The position numbers and the translations under genes were made by a program. Shown one piece after another: positions 1 to 12,401 of a stretch of DNA of 64,000 nucleotides. Below the pieces are notes generated by a model. The model did no database searches. It was not told the origin of the DNA and saw only the letters and a list, made by a program, of their open reading frames with translations. How positions within the stretch are numbered: the stretch's first letter is position 1; each line of letters opens with the position of its first letter. Source of the stretch: Wurfbainia villosa (taxonomy: Eukaryota > Streptophyta > Magnoliopsida > Zingiberales > Zingiberaceae); the NCBI GenBank assembly GCA_025175895.1, contig JAKLTH010000238.1, positions 3,348,001 to 3,412,000 of the forward strand, read 5' to 3'.

Positions 1-1809
1 AAAGGATCACGAGAGAAATTACCCATTGCACGATCTGGAGTTGACCGTCATTATTTTTTCATTGAAGATATGGAGGCACTACTTGTATGGGATTACTTTT
101 GAGATCTATACAGACCATAAAAGCCTGAAGTATTTATTCACACAGAAAGAGTTGAATCTAAGACAGAGACGGTGGATGGAATATCTAAAAGATTACGACT
201 GCACCATCCAGTATCATCCGGGAAAAGCTAATGTGGTAGCAGATGCGCTGAGCAGGAAGTCTCATGGAGTTCTGGCCAGTCATCTGACAGCAGTTACTGA
301 TCTAGTTCGACAATTCTCAAAGTTAGGATTGTCGGAACATGGTCAAACATCGTATTAGTATCTATGGTTGCCCATTCCGCTATTGCCGAGAGGATCAAGG
401 AAGCACAAGTCAGTGACCAACATTTGCAGTTTTTGTGCAGCACGATAGACTCAGAACGTCAGACGAATTTCTCGAGTGATGAGAATGGAGTACTTTATTT
501 CCGTGGACGATTATGTGTTTCGGATACGCACCCAGTTAATGAAGAATTGCTACAAGAAGCACATCAGTCGAGATTTACTATACATCCTGGTGGTACTCGA
601 TTGTACCGAGATTTGAAGTGCTTATACTGGTGGAACGGTATGAAACGAGATATTGCGGACTTTGTTGCACGATGCCTAGTATGCCAGCAAGTGAAGGCTG
701 AACATCAAAAACCTGCTGGGTTGCTTCAGGAAATTCCAATCCTGGAATGGAAGTGGGAGCATATCACGATGGATTTCATTACGGGATTACCCAGAACCCA
801 TAAAGAACATGATGCGATTTGGGTGATCGTGGATCGATTAACCAAATCAGCTCACTTCTTTATGATTCGTGAGACGGACTCATTGGATCGTCTAGCGGAA
901 TTGTACTGCCGAGAGATTATCAGATTGCATGGCATACCTTTGAGTATCATATCTGATAGAGATCCGTGATTTACTTTACGATTCTGGCAAAGTCTGTAGT
1001 AGGCCATGGGCACAGAGCTTCGACTCAGTATAGCATTTCATCCGTAGACAGATGGACAGTTCGAATGTACCATTCAGACTCTGGAGGATCTATTGAGATC
1101 TTGTGTCATGGATTTCGATGGCAGTTGGGAGGATCACATTCCTTTAGTGGAATTTGCCTACAACAACAGCTATCACTCTTCTATTCAGATGGCTTCTTTT
1201 GAGGCTTTATATGGTAGACCCTGCAGATTTCCTGTGTTATGGGAGGAAGTTGGGGAACGACAGATATTGAGGTCTCAGAGTATCCAACATGATGCAAAGT
1301 TAGTGCGAGTGATCAGACGACGGTTATCTGAGGCACAAGATCGACAGAAGAGTAATACGGATCGGAGGCGAAGGCCTCTGGAATTCTCAATCGGGGACCA
1401 TGTATTCCTACGAGTGTCACCCACCAAAGGAGTCAAGAGGTTTGGGTTAAAAGGAAAATTAGCTCCACGCTATATTGGTCCATTTGAGATATTGGAGCGA
1501 ATTGGAGGTGTAGCTTATTGGTTGGCCTTACCTCTGACACTAGCGGGTGTTCACAATGTATTTCATGTTTCTATGCTGAGGAAATACGTGTCACGATCTG
1601 ACCATATTCTGAAAGAGGTTCCGATACCACTCCAGGCGAATGTGACTTATGAGGAGATTCCGGTGCAGATTCTTGGTCGCAAGGAGCGACAGTTGCGGAA
1701 CAAAATCATCTGACTCGTAAAGGTGAGATGGCAGCATCATACGGATGAGGAGGCTACATGGGAGCTAGAGGATATTATCCGAGCTCGATACCCTCATCTG
1801 TTTGTTTGA
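1..1809 (+). pseudogene. Ty3/gypsy chromovirus (Tekay-like) pol 3' part: RNase H, integrase, chromodomain
   Basis: This is the end of a retrotransposon polyprotein that copies and integrates the element. The window opens inside RNase H (about 26-356, ending in the tether motif YHPGKANVVADALSR). After a frame change near 330-364 comes the HHCC zinc-binding part of integrase (about 560-690) and the integrase core: D in ITMDFITGLP, D in SDRDP and a downstream E. A chromodomain-like tail ends at 1807-1809 (EATWELEDIIRARYPHLF), which is typical of Tekay/Del chromoviruses. The gene is dead: there are in-frame stops at 967, 997, 1000, 1045 and 1711 besides the frameshift. Reverse transcriptase, protease and gag lie left of the window. 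Family assignment comes from motif recognition; lineage confidence is moderate. Confidence 0.9.
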
Positions 1810-1887
1810 GGTATGTGGTTATTTCGGAAACTTGCTTGAATTAATTTTTGCATTGAAGTATAAAATTTGGGGACCAAATTTTAATAA

Positions 1888-1898
1888 GTGGGGGAGAA
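1888..1898 (+). other. Polypurine tract of the Tekay-like element
   Basis: The purine run gtgggggagaa directly precedes the TG of the 3' LTR. It would prime plus-strand DNA synthesis. The same motif precedes the LTRs at 33892 and, slightly altered, at 53431, which ties the three elements to one lineage. Confidence 0.8.
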
Positions 1899-4800
1899 TG
1901 TAAAATACCACAGAAAAAAATAAAATAAGATAAAATAAATGTTGGGTAATTAGGAGAATACCCTATGAAATTTTTCAGGAATTTTTAGAAATTTTTCTGG
2001 ACTTGAATGGAGATTTCTAAGACCCTCTTTGCTTAGGAGTTAAAGGACTTAATGGGTCTGAAATCTGACCCGTTTATCTGCCAAACCCAACCCGTTACCA
2101 TTAAGCCGAGCATATTTTTTTACAACCGCCTTCTTTTATTGTTAGCCGCAATGTTTAATTTCCTTTATTTCTTCGCGACGACATCTCTTCTTTCTCCCCT
2201 CTTGAATCTCAGCGCGATTCCTCTCCTCCGCGCAACCTCTCCGACTCCTGCCGCCCGGACTTCGTCGGCTTCTCTGTGCAAGTGGACGGCGGCGAGCGAC
2301 TCTCCCTCGTTGGTGCTCGTGGAAAGACCAGAGCAACAAAGGGTAAGGGGTCTCGGGATTTGGGGGCTTGGGTCGGCGGCGATGGCACCGTGCTTGGATA
2401 GGAAGGGCAACTTGCTGTCGGAGCCGGGTAAGGCAATGCTTTCTCCCACGACGTCAGAAGGGGTTCCTGTGCAACTTCGAAAGTTGACCATGAGTTGGTT
2501 GAACAGGGGATTCCAGCGGGTGCTAGGGCAGTTGGTTCGGGGGTGTTGACTTCGCCGATGAACAGAGGATCGTCGCCGGAGTTAGGTGAGTTGGTAGTGT
2601 TTTTTTCTTCAAGCTTGGACGGGATTGAAATCCCTTATATTATCTTCGTTGGTTAACGGGTTTCATTTTGGGCAGTCGGTTGTCCGGTGAATAGGACTAC
2701 TGAATTTTGGGGATTTGCTACCGGTGAAGCTTCAAGTGTTGGTAAGCAAGATCAGTTTCCCTCTTTTGTGCTGTGAATTCAATTTCAGTTCGTTGGATGG
2801 ACAGTGAGTTGAGGGCTTAGTGAGGTGTTGTTAGATTTTTGGCTTTAACGGGTGATTGGGTTAAAGAACTAGAATTTTTATGGGAATTAGGATTTTGTGC
2901 AGATGCTTGTAATTATAGATTATAAGGGATGTTGTTCCTGATTGTAGTTAAGTTGGATGGGGTATTTGCTTATTGTGGTATTGGTGCATGATTTGTCTAT
3001 ATGCTGATTTAATATGGATATGTTTATTCTATTAATTGTCGGATTGGCAGGTTGTTAAGCACCATTTCAAGACTGGAAATTTATGCTTGATTGTTGGTGG
3101 TTGTTGTGTCGTTGTAATGGCTTAGAAGTAGTAGTTTTGGTTGGGCTACGAATAGAGATGTAAATTAAGTGTAAAAAGGTTAAATCTTTATGAGATTGAC
3201 TTTGTTAAGTTGGATATGGAATTGGATGAGTAGATTAGCATTTTTGCTAATTGAAACTAGTGGGTTTAAATTAAATGGTTAAGTCTAGCTATTGGGGTTT
3301 CTAATTCGTATTCGATAAAGAGACGCGAAGATAGAAACGATAGAATAGTAAATTTAGGTATTTTGTTGTATGCTTGCACTAAATTATAATTGATGATATT
3401 TGCAGGATGTGGATACGAGACCGGTCTGCGGACGTGAGGACTCTATTATTACGAGCATTTACAGTAGGTGGGTAATTTTTTACCCTAGTCAGGTAGATAT
3501 AATTGCATTCAAATTTATACATAGATATGAGCATGTTATATGTTTATATTATCTTGACCCTGCTCTTATTTATCTTATGCTTGATACTTGTCGTTGGCTA
3601 TATATATATGCTCAAAATGTTGATATCACATTTTTCCTGTATCATGATTTAGGAGTTACAGATGTGATGTAAGTAGGTCTACAAATGTTTTATAGGGTGT
3701 AGATGATAGAGTACGGATGATGACCTAATTTGTAAATTGGGTAAAAGGTCATTCGTGGGTAGGTAATGCTCTAAATGTAGGATTTATTCCAATACTCGTA
3801 TGTTGCATACTTATTTACCAACCATGTGTTGTGTAAATGGTCAAGTGAGTTGTGAATAGTATGTCGCTACGAATCGGTGGTCCTAGCTTGCTATGATCAA
3901 TTGAGTACGACTCTCTATAGGATAGAGAGTGTATTGCTCAAATGGGTATGACTCTCTGTTGAACAGAGAGTCTATGGTAGATGTCTATATATGAGACAGT
4001 GCATTCATGTCATTGCATGCATATTGACGACATCGTCTCCCTTAGGGTTGAGAGAGTCATCAGTCATCCTGCCTCCCATGTTACTCCCAAAGGAGTAACT
4101 AGTGTGAGGGCAGAGCATTTGTTGTACCGTACTCTATCACTATAGACAGTGATAGTTGGAGTTGCGTGCAGTTGTCCTGGGTGCGTGGCACTCGACCACT
4201 CATAGGTAGTGTCAGTCGGAGTGGCCAGCAGTAGGGACCCCCGTTGTGTAGAAAACTCTTTACGCTCATATGCTACTTGATCATACTGCCCACTCGGCCA
4301 CTCTAGAGAACTGGTTGGTGTTTAGTTGGGATAGTTGTCATGTCATGTCACCTAGGCCACACTGGGGTCGTGGTAGCGAGTAGGGGTGCGCAGGCATGAC
4401 CATGCATGTTGCATTATCGTATCATACGACGTTTTGTATATTGCTATATATATACATATATGCATGTATATATATATACATGGATGATGGTGATTAGTAT
4501 ACATACAGATGCAGTCTATATGTATACTCACTCTGATTATGCATTTGTTTGTACTATGCTTGTTGCATTTGTTTGCACATATTCATACATGCTATTGCAT
4601 TTTCTGTATGGTAGTAGGTCGGGTACTAGTATACTTGTTGGTCGGTCACTATGATACCCTCGACCCGTATCATGGTGTGGTGTGAGTTAGTATTACTCTT
4701 TATACCTTATGTTGTGGATATATGCCAGATTGGATGAGTGTAGAGTAGCTGACTGTCAGGTATGTCAGCATCTTTTGTTGTTCAATTTGTATAGTGGTAT

Positions 4801-5355
4801 GCATGTATGTATATTTATCATGCTATTGTATACCTGTCGTACCTATGGATTATATTGTTGAATTACATGTGATATTGATATATTTACATGTTCTATCTTA
4901 TTACCTGCTGAGTTTTACTCACCACCACAGACCCTGGGTTTTTTTGTCGCCCAGGTATCAGGTAGAAGTCTTCGTAATGACTTGGAGCTGCGTCGACGAT
5001 CCATCCCATCTCCATTTTTCCGAGCTTCCTGAGGACTTTGTTTTATGTTATGGACTTGTTTTAGTTATGGACTTTGTCTTTATGTCGTGGACTTTATTTT
5101 TGTGTCCAATATTTTATGTACGGTTATTTACTGTGGACTTGTCAGGTGGTGTACACCTGTGTGGTTTCGGATTGTATGTCGGTATATGTGTTGTGGGTAT
5201 GTGATTTATGTTTCCGCTGTGTTTGATATATTTATATCTGCTTATTATGTTGTAGTTGTGGGCCTATGGGCCTTATATTAACCCGAGATGTTGCCACGTA
5301 CAGGGGAGATATCGTCCGTTTTCTTTTCGGTACAGCATACTCTCGAGGCGTGACA
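1899..5355 (+). mobile_element. 3' LTR of the Tekay-like element (about 3.46 kb)
   Basis: It begins TGTAAAATACC right after the polypurine tract and ends GGCGTGACA, giving the TG...CA ends of an LTR. A length near 3.5 kb suits this lineage. The same ends appear in reverse at 10321 and 6746, which defines the boundaries independently. The following 5 bases, gtatc, should be the target duplication, but the 5' LTR lies outside the window. The LTR carries GC-rich leader-like sequence near 2200-2550, an array of short palindromes (3905-4320) and AT-rich stretches. Short open frames inside it, including one of 165 codons at 2052, show no protein-family motif and are taken as chance. Confidence 0.85.
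3905..4320 (+). repeat. Array of short perfect and near-perfect palindromes in the LTR
   Basis: Two kinds of hairpin alternate. One is actctctat-agg-atagagagt near 3909-3931, with a second near 3943-3971. The other has ccact...agtgg or similar arms, for example ttactcccaaaggagtaa near 4081, near 4131-4152 and near 4193-4214. Corresponding arrays with different unit numbers occur in the other copies of this LTR family at 7.76-8.3 kb, 52.0-52.45 kb and 55.08-55.52 kb. Confidence 0.7.
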
Positions 5356-6077
5356 GTATCAACAGATAGGCTCGAGCAAATTCGAGAGGGTTAGTCAAGA
5401 TAGGCTCGACCAAAGGGAGAGGGTATCGACAGATAAGCTTGAGCGAATGCGAGAGGGTTAGTTAGGATAGGCTCAACTGATAAGGAGAGGAGCGAGTGAC
5501 AATGACGCACAAGAGAGAATGTGAGAGGGTATCTAAAGATAGGCTTGATTGAGTTGGAGAGGGCCGAGTGCAACAATATTCGACAAGATCGACCGTCAGG
5601 GAGATTGTAGGAGTAAGGATAGGCTCGCTTTAAAGTTAGGGGTAGAGTTCATTCCAAGATCTGTCTATGTTTCGTAGCCATTCATGACTACTTACTTATC
5701 CAAAAATTATGATATTTTATAGTGCCATTCAGATATTCGACTGTATCTGTCGGGGCTCTTTATGCAATAACAAAGGACTTGCTCTAAATCTACAATAAAA
5801 AAAATGGTTAAGTCTATTAGATCTGTCGTAGTTTTGTAGACTGGGATGCATGGAGTGATGATGTGGGAGAGTACTATTAGATTAAATTAGTCCGAGCAAT
5901 ACTAAGTAGCTACGTTGAGATGGATAACAATGTGGAATCGCTCTAGATCTAAAGTAAAGTCTAGGGACGACCAAAGGGGCAACTATTTTTTTACTCGACT
6001 TTTTTAAGTTTCAAATAAGATGAGACTTTCTTTTTCAAATTTAAAGTAAGCCAGGGGTAGTCGTAATTTCGTAACGA
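5356..6077 (+). repeat. Copy A of a direct duplication, without insertion
   Basis: This sequence matches 6325-6745 followed by 10327-10627, with only the solo LTR separating the two parts of the second copy. The first part consists of degenerate units of roughly 33-40 bases around gataggctcgagcgaatgcg. The second part is unique-looking AT-rich DNA. The offset is 969 bases on the left and 4550 on the right of the LTR. No coding capacity was recognised. It may belong to an older unrecognised LTR element. Confidence 0.8.
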
Positions 6078-6324
6078 AATGATAACGAGGGCTCGCTTTA
6101 AAGTTAGGGTACCCAAATTATAGTGTTGTGGGTTCAACTAAAAGGAAAGGGACGAATGCAATGACAGGATCGACCGATAGAGAGATTGTAGAGATAGATA
6201 GGCTCAAGCGAATGCGAGAAGGTTAGTCAGGATAGGTTCAACTAATAATGAGAGGGTATCGATAGATAGGCCCGAGCGAATGCGAGAGGGTTAGTTAGGA
6301 TAGAGCCTGATTGATAAGGAGAGG

Positions 6325-6745
6325 GTATCAACAGATAGGCTCGAGCAAATTCGAGAGGGTTAGTCAAGATAGGCTCGACCAAAGGGAGAAGGTATCGACA
6401 GATAGGCTTGAGCGAATGCGAGAGGGTTAGTCAGGATAGGCTCAACTGATAAGGAGAGGAGCAAGTGACAATGACGCATAAGAGCGAATGTGAGAGGGTA
6501 TCTAAAGATAGGCTCAACTGAGTTGGAGAGGGTCGAGTGCAACAATATTCGATGGGATTAACTGTCAGGGAGATTGTAGGAGTAAGGATAGGCTCGTTTT
6601 AAAGTTATGGGTAGAGTTCATTCCAAGATTTGTCTATGTTTCGTAGCCATTCATGACTACTTACTTATCCAAAAATTATGATATTTTGTAATGCCATTCA
6701 GATATTTGACTGTAGCGGTCAGGGCTCTTTATGCGATAGCGAAGG
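6325..6745 (+). repeat. Copy B of the direct duplication, left part
   Basis: It is near-identical to 5356-5776 and is broken at gaagg by the minus-strand solo LTR. Copy A reads straight through the same point (aaagg followed by acttgctct), so it is a natural empty-site reference. Confidence 0.8.
6741..6745. other. Target site duplication GAAGG, left copy
   Basis: The five bases before TGTCACGCC match the five bases after the LTR at 10322-10326. A 5-bp duplication is usual for Ty3 integrase. Confidence 0.85.
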
Positions 6746-9700
6746 TGTCACGCCCCGAGAGTATGCCGAGCCAAAAACCAAACGGACAACATCTCCCCTG
6801 TACGTGGCAACATATCCTGTTTATACAAGATCATTCGGCCACAATCACAACAACATATAAATGTAAATACAACAAAACACGGCGGAAACTAATACAACGA
6901 CATCACAAACTACACACAGTGCATACCGGTATGACTGACACCACGACATAAAGGAAACATCGGTAAAACCCGAATCCACAAGTGTCGTACATCACATAAC
7001 AAGTCCAACACATAAATCCGGATCGAAATAAGGAACATCCGAAATCAAAAGAAAACATAAATCCATGTTGGGACCCTCGGAGATAAGATGAGACGATGCC
7101 AGCCAGCGATGTTCCAAGCCATCACAAAAACTTTTACCTGTTACCTGGGCGACAGAAAACCCTAGGATCCATGGTGGTGAGTATAACTCAGCGGTAATAG
7201 GAAAGAACATGTATATATATCAAATATCACATGTAATTCAACAATATACGTGTACATCAGGTAAACACCAGTATAATAAACATATACATGCATATACCTT
7301 CTAACCAAATGAACAACGTAAAATGCAGACATACCTGAAAGTCCGCTACGCTACTCTGATCCAACCTAAGCATATATCCATAATATATAACAGGAAATCT
7401 AGTCTAACTCATACTACATCATGAATACTGATCAAAGAATGCAATAGTCTAACTAACTCATACGAGGTATCTCATACACTTTCATATAGCAGATGTAGTA
7501 GCATGTATGATAATGTACAACCTAATGCAACAAGCATGGTACAAACAAATGCAACATCACAGTAAACATACATATAGATTGCATCTATATATATGCTAAT
7601 TACAATCATTCATATATATATATATATATAGCAATATGCAAAATGTCATAAGTCACGGCAATGCAGGATGCATGGTCATCCGGCTCACCCTAAAGCTACC
7701 ACGACCCCAGTGTGGCCTCGGTGGCTCGATATGACAACTGTCCCAACTCAACACTAACCACTACTCTCGAGTGGCCGAGTGGGCAGTATGATCGAGTAGC
7801 ATATAAGCGTAAAGAGCTCACTACACAACGAGGGTCCCTGCTGGTGGCCACTCCGACTAACACTACTCATGAGTGGTCGAGTGTCACGCACCTAGGCCAA
7901 CTGCACGCAACTCCAACTACCACCATCTATAGTGGTAGAGTGCGGCACAACAAATGCTCTGCCCTCACACCAGTTACTCCTCCATGAGTAACCTGGGAAG
8001 CAGGATGACTGGCAACCTTCTCAACCACAAGGGAGACTATGTCGTCAGTATGCATGCAAATAATATGAATGTACAGTCACGCATACAGACATCCACCACA
8101 GACTCTCTATTCTATAGAGAGTCATACCAATATGATCAACACACTCTCTATCCTGCAGAGAGTCGTACTCAACTGATCATAACACTCTCTATCCTGTAGA
8201 GAGTCGACTGCACTAATCGATGCACTCTCTATCATGTAGAGAGTCGTACTTAACTGATCGATGCACTCTCTATCCTGTAGAGAGTTGTACTCAACTGATC
8301 ATAAAAACTAGGACCACCGATCCATAGCGACACACTAATCACAATTTATTTGACCATTTATGCAACACATGATCAGTAGTAAACAAGCAACATAAGGGTA
8401 TTGATATCAACCCTACGTTCAGGACATTACCTACTTACGGATGACCTTTTTACCCAATTTATAAATCAGGCCATCATTTGTATTCCACTATTTGCACATA
8501 ACTAAACATTTATGGGCTTACTTACATCACATCTATAACTCCTAATTATAATGAGGGAAAATGTGATAGCAACAGAGCATATAAAGCCAACGACAAAGTA
8601 TCAAGCACAAGAAATAATAAGAGTGGAGTCAAGGTAATATGATCATATAATATGATCATACATCTAAATCTGTATGCAACAACAACTACCTGACCAGGGT
8701 AAAAAATTACCCACCTGCTATAAAGCTCGAAATAATGAAATCTTCACGATCGCGGTCCTGTCTCGTATCCATGTCCTGCACATATCAAATATTATGATTA
8801 AGTGCAAGCATACAATGAAGGATCGAATCGAATCCTACATCGACTTCGTATCTCGATCAACTAGATTGATCTAGTTATCCAATTAACCTAACCAATCCTC
8901 CACATTAATCCCTATCAACCATTAGACCAATTAGCAACCTATTATGCATTTATAAATACCCATATATGAAACTGTTGAATCCAATCCAACCTAAACACCT
9001 GCAATTTAATATCCTCACTTACATCGAATCCACCATCCTCACAATACTTTTAATCTAAAGAAATAGAACAATAATGGAAGTTTTACCACAAATTTATGGT
9101 GAAGGTAATAAGGAATTCCAAAGGAGATTCATTGATCCACCCTAGGAAATTTAAATCTGAAATAATCAGATTTATTGACCGAACCCATTACTCTGATTGC
9201 CTTTTCCCACCTAGCAATCACAACATCACAACTAACATCAAATTCACTACAAACAGGTATTCAATCACACCATACATGTAGCATAAAGCTAACTAAACTC
9301 ACCCTTCAATCCCTCAGTCACCAAACAGCTTAGATCCACGCCCACAGCTTCAAGAATCGGTAATAACCCGCTGCAAAAAAAAAAATAGAACAGCCTAGTT
9401 ACAGTTGTTAACCGAGGCATCTTAGCACCACTTCACTACTTGGATGATCTTACCGACGGCTTTATCTCCCAACGCAACAACCACAAATTTCCAACGCGTG
9501 GACAACCCCCTTCCCGAGCCAAGCTGTTCACTGGAACAAACCACTGCCCAAATCAAAGATCTAATTCAATGAAAGAAAACCACAGATCCAAAACCCAGCG
9601 GCAGGACCAATTACCGGCAATAAATGTGAGGCTGGGCTCAGCGGCGATCCAACTCACGATGGCTGAAGGCGAAAGAGAAGAGAAGGGGATCGGACAGCTC

Positions 9701-10321
9701 CAGCGGCGACGCGGCAACAGGCGGCAGTGAGAGCACGAGCGGCGACGATGAAGAGGCGACAGAGTCTGGCCGCGTGACAGCAAGCGAAAGGGTTGTAGCG
9801 TGATGGCAGATTAATCTCACATCGAGCGGGGACGGCGGCGACAGTGAGCTCGAGCAAAGATTGGGTGAAGATAGAGCGGAGATCAACTGGATCGGGTGAA
9901 GATCAGGCTAGATCGGGCAGAGATGGGCTGGATCGGGTAGAGATCGACATCGACGGTAGTGAAGAGGAGCGCTCGAACGACGACGGCGAAGAGGAGTCAC
10001 GCGCGATCGGGAGAAACGAGAAGAGACAACGGCGGTGAGGAAGAAGGGACGCCGACAAACTGAGCTCCAAGTGCAGCAACACGTGGGAAGAGTAAAGCTT
10101 GTTGTGGGGAGAAGAATCGGTGGAATCTGAAGATGGCGATGAGGAAGAGAAATTGAAGAAGAAGAGAAACGCTCGCGTGCGTTACGAAGGGGATGAGTCG
10201 GGTTTGGCATTGAAGCGGATCAGGTTTAAAACCCTATTAGCCAAACCTAAATCACTTAAACTATATATTCTCCAAACATAATATTATCTCTTTAGCCATT
10301 TTTTTTCCACCATATTTTACA
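6746..10321 (-). mobile_element. Solo LTR of the Tekay-like family, reverse orientation (about 3.58 kb)
   Basis: Read on the minus strand it starts TGTAAAATATGG at 10321 and ends GGGCGTGACA at 6746. These are the same ends as the LTR at 1899-5355, and both are flanked by GAAGG. No internal region is attached. A solo LTR of this kind normally forms by recombination between the two LTRs of a full element. It contains the family's palindrome arrays (7.76-8.3 kb), a TA microsatellite near 7611-7630 and a GC-rich leader-like part (9.6-10.2 kb). Open frames inside it are short, overlap on both strands and resemble no protein family. Confidence 0.9.
8099..8305. repeat. Five-unit hairpin array, about 44 bp period
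   Basis: Five consecutive palindromes of the type actctctat-cctgt-agagagt are separated by spacers containing cgtactcaactgatca or close variants. Each unit could fold into a stem of about 8 base pairs. The homologous LTR at 3905-3975 has only two such units, so the array has expanded or contracted within the family. Confidence 0.8.
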
Positions 10322-10326
10322 GAAGG

Positions 10327-10627
10327 ACTCGCTCCAAATCTACAATAAAGAAATGGTTAAGTCTATTAGATCTGTCGTAGTTTCGTAGATTGGGACGCAT
10401 GGAGCGACGATGTGGGAGAGTACTATTAGATTAGATTAGTCCGAGCGATACTAAGTAGCTACGTTGAGATGGATAACAACGTGGGATCGCTCTAAATCTA
10501 AAGTAAAGTCTAGGGACAACCAAAGGGGCGACTATTTTTTTACTCGACTTTTTTCAAGTTTCAAATAAGATGAGACTTTCTTTTTCAAATTTAAAGTAAG
10601 TCAGGGGTAGTCGTAGTTTTGTAAGGA
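10327..10627 (+). repeat. Copy B of the direct duplication, right part
   Basis: It continues copy B after the solo LTR and target duplication, matching 5777-6077. Similarity stops near gtaaggaaag, where the sequence diverges from copy A. Confidence 0.8.
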
Positions 10628-12271
10628 AAGTAGTAAATGGCCCCCTTCCATTCAATTTCTGCCCTTTAATTTAAGTAAGTTGCTGAACTCGACCAGAGTA
10701 ATGATGGGATGCAAGCCCAAATTAGATATTTCGATTGTTGCTGGGATCGACCTAAAGTTCGATAGTAGGAGTCAAGATAGGCTCGACCTAAGATTGATGA
10801 GACTTTCTTTTTCAAGTTTAAAATATTCAAGTTTATAATCTCTCGACTTTAAAAGTTTCAAGTAAGTTTAAGGAGAGGGACGATGAATGTGAGAAAGACT
10901 TGTTGAATAGCTTGTACAAGCAACAACGATATGTTGAATAGCTTGTACAAGCAACAACGATATGTTGAATAGCTCGTACGAGTGACAACGATGTGAGTGA
11001 ATTCAAAGATCTTTCGGAGTTTCGCCAAACTGACTTAAGAAGATATTCGATTATTTACTTATATTATATTATTATTTATCTTTATTGCCTAAAAGATATT
11101 CTTATTCGTATTTAAGTAGCGGTTGGGATGGTAGAGTGAATGGTCGATAGGCATTCACAACCTGTTGCTCTGATAGCGACGTCACGACGGGTTATAGTGG
11201 AGATGGGTTAGGGTAGATAACGACACGCTACGAAACGAGCCCATTTTCTCTTTACGAACAGAATCTCAAATATGTTACAAGCAAGTGTCGAATTAATGAC
11301 ACTCGAAGCCCTCTCGAAGAAGGTACGAGCGACAGCGACGTGAAAAGAATTAATAATGGCCATGATCGATGGTCGATTTCAAATCGAAGGACATTCCTCT
11401 TGCCAACTAGTCTATCAAGGGGTCTGGTTGGAAGAAGATCCATGGTTCTCCAAAACTCGCATTAGGTAGTCATGGACCGGCCTCCTCTTCTTGACATAGT
11501 TTCGATGGCGAATGGTTGATTAGGAGAGAGATCTAAAATCTCCTCCGAATTGGGATGAGCCTCTGCGCTTTACTGGCCGTGTCAAGGGACATAGTTTTCC
11601 CCGTGATTTATCCTCCCTCTCACCGTAACCTTGGGACAGATGGCAGGAAGCTGCTAGTTGGACAGATTCCCAATTTTTAGATGACGAATATGATCCACTG
11701 ACTCTCGCCCTCAATCGACTGACCCAGCTGACCACTCCCACTTGACACCCAACTTCGTCGCAATTGGGTAGAGTGGGGCGGACTTCAAACCACTCCAAAT
11801 CGCAGCCTGAGAACAACTTTTCATCCCAGGCAAACTGAGTCATGGCCCTCCATAGGGTGCCTTGAGACCACTGTTCCCCATAACCATGAACAATGAATAA
11901 GAAAGGTGAACGCCGCCATCTCACAAGATAACAAAGTTCAGATAGATCTGACTCTACTATCACCCGTCCACTTGATACGATGACGTATGATCTCTTGGGC
12001 CTTTCTATGTGTGGGTAAGGCCTATAAGGTCGATTCCCATGTCATCCCTTGGTTCAGGGGAATGGTTGGAAGCCATGCATGCTTGCCGAGATGGACTAAG
12101 GACAATTTAAGGTCCCCAACTCACTCTACAAGGGAATCAATATCATCAACAGGACAGGCGAAAGCTCTTATCCAACTATTGCTTGTGTGTAGAGTGACAA
12201 CGACGTCAAGAAAAGAGAAAAACAAATTTGCCTAAGCCCATAAACCCATCAGTGAGTGAGCCTGAGACCTA
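10628..12271. other. Unassigned repeat-like DNA with no recognised gene
   Basis: The left part resembles the gataggctcgac repeats of 5.4-6.3 kb (for example near 10775). A 147-codon open frame on the minus strand at 11520-11963 faces a plus-strand frame broken by stops over the same bases; neither shows a family motif I recognise. The stretch could be a decayed retrotransposon interior. I see no RNA gene and no promoter that can be supported. Confidence 0.4.
10901..10993. repeat. Three tandem 31-bp units
   Basis: The unit begins tgttgaatagcttgtacaag and ends acaacgata. Two copies are identical and the third differs at several positions. Confidence 0.85.
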
Positions 12272-12401
12272 CTATTGATGAGTGAGTGTGAGGCCGACCG
12301 GGATGAAAGAATCAAAGTTGCATAGCCGATGAGAGAAGACAGCTGAGTCAAATCCTGAGAGAAGAAAAGAAGCGCGATGCTCACTGTGATGAAAATCTAT
12401 G

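Noticed and set aside
2052..2549. 165-codon open frame
   Set aside because: It lies inside an LTR, has no protein-family motif, and overlaps equally long frames on the opposite strand in GC-rich leader-like DNA.
8099..8305. Regular repeats with spacers that resemble a CRISPR array
   Set aside because: Spacers are themselves repeated, the units are palindromes in a plant LTR, and the surrounding DNA is eukaryotic.
11520..11963. 147-codon minus-strand frame
   Set aside because: No motif on either strand; composition resembles decayed repeat DNA, so it is not annotated as a gene.
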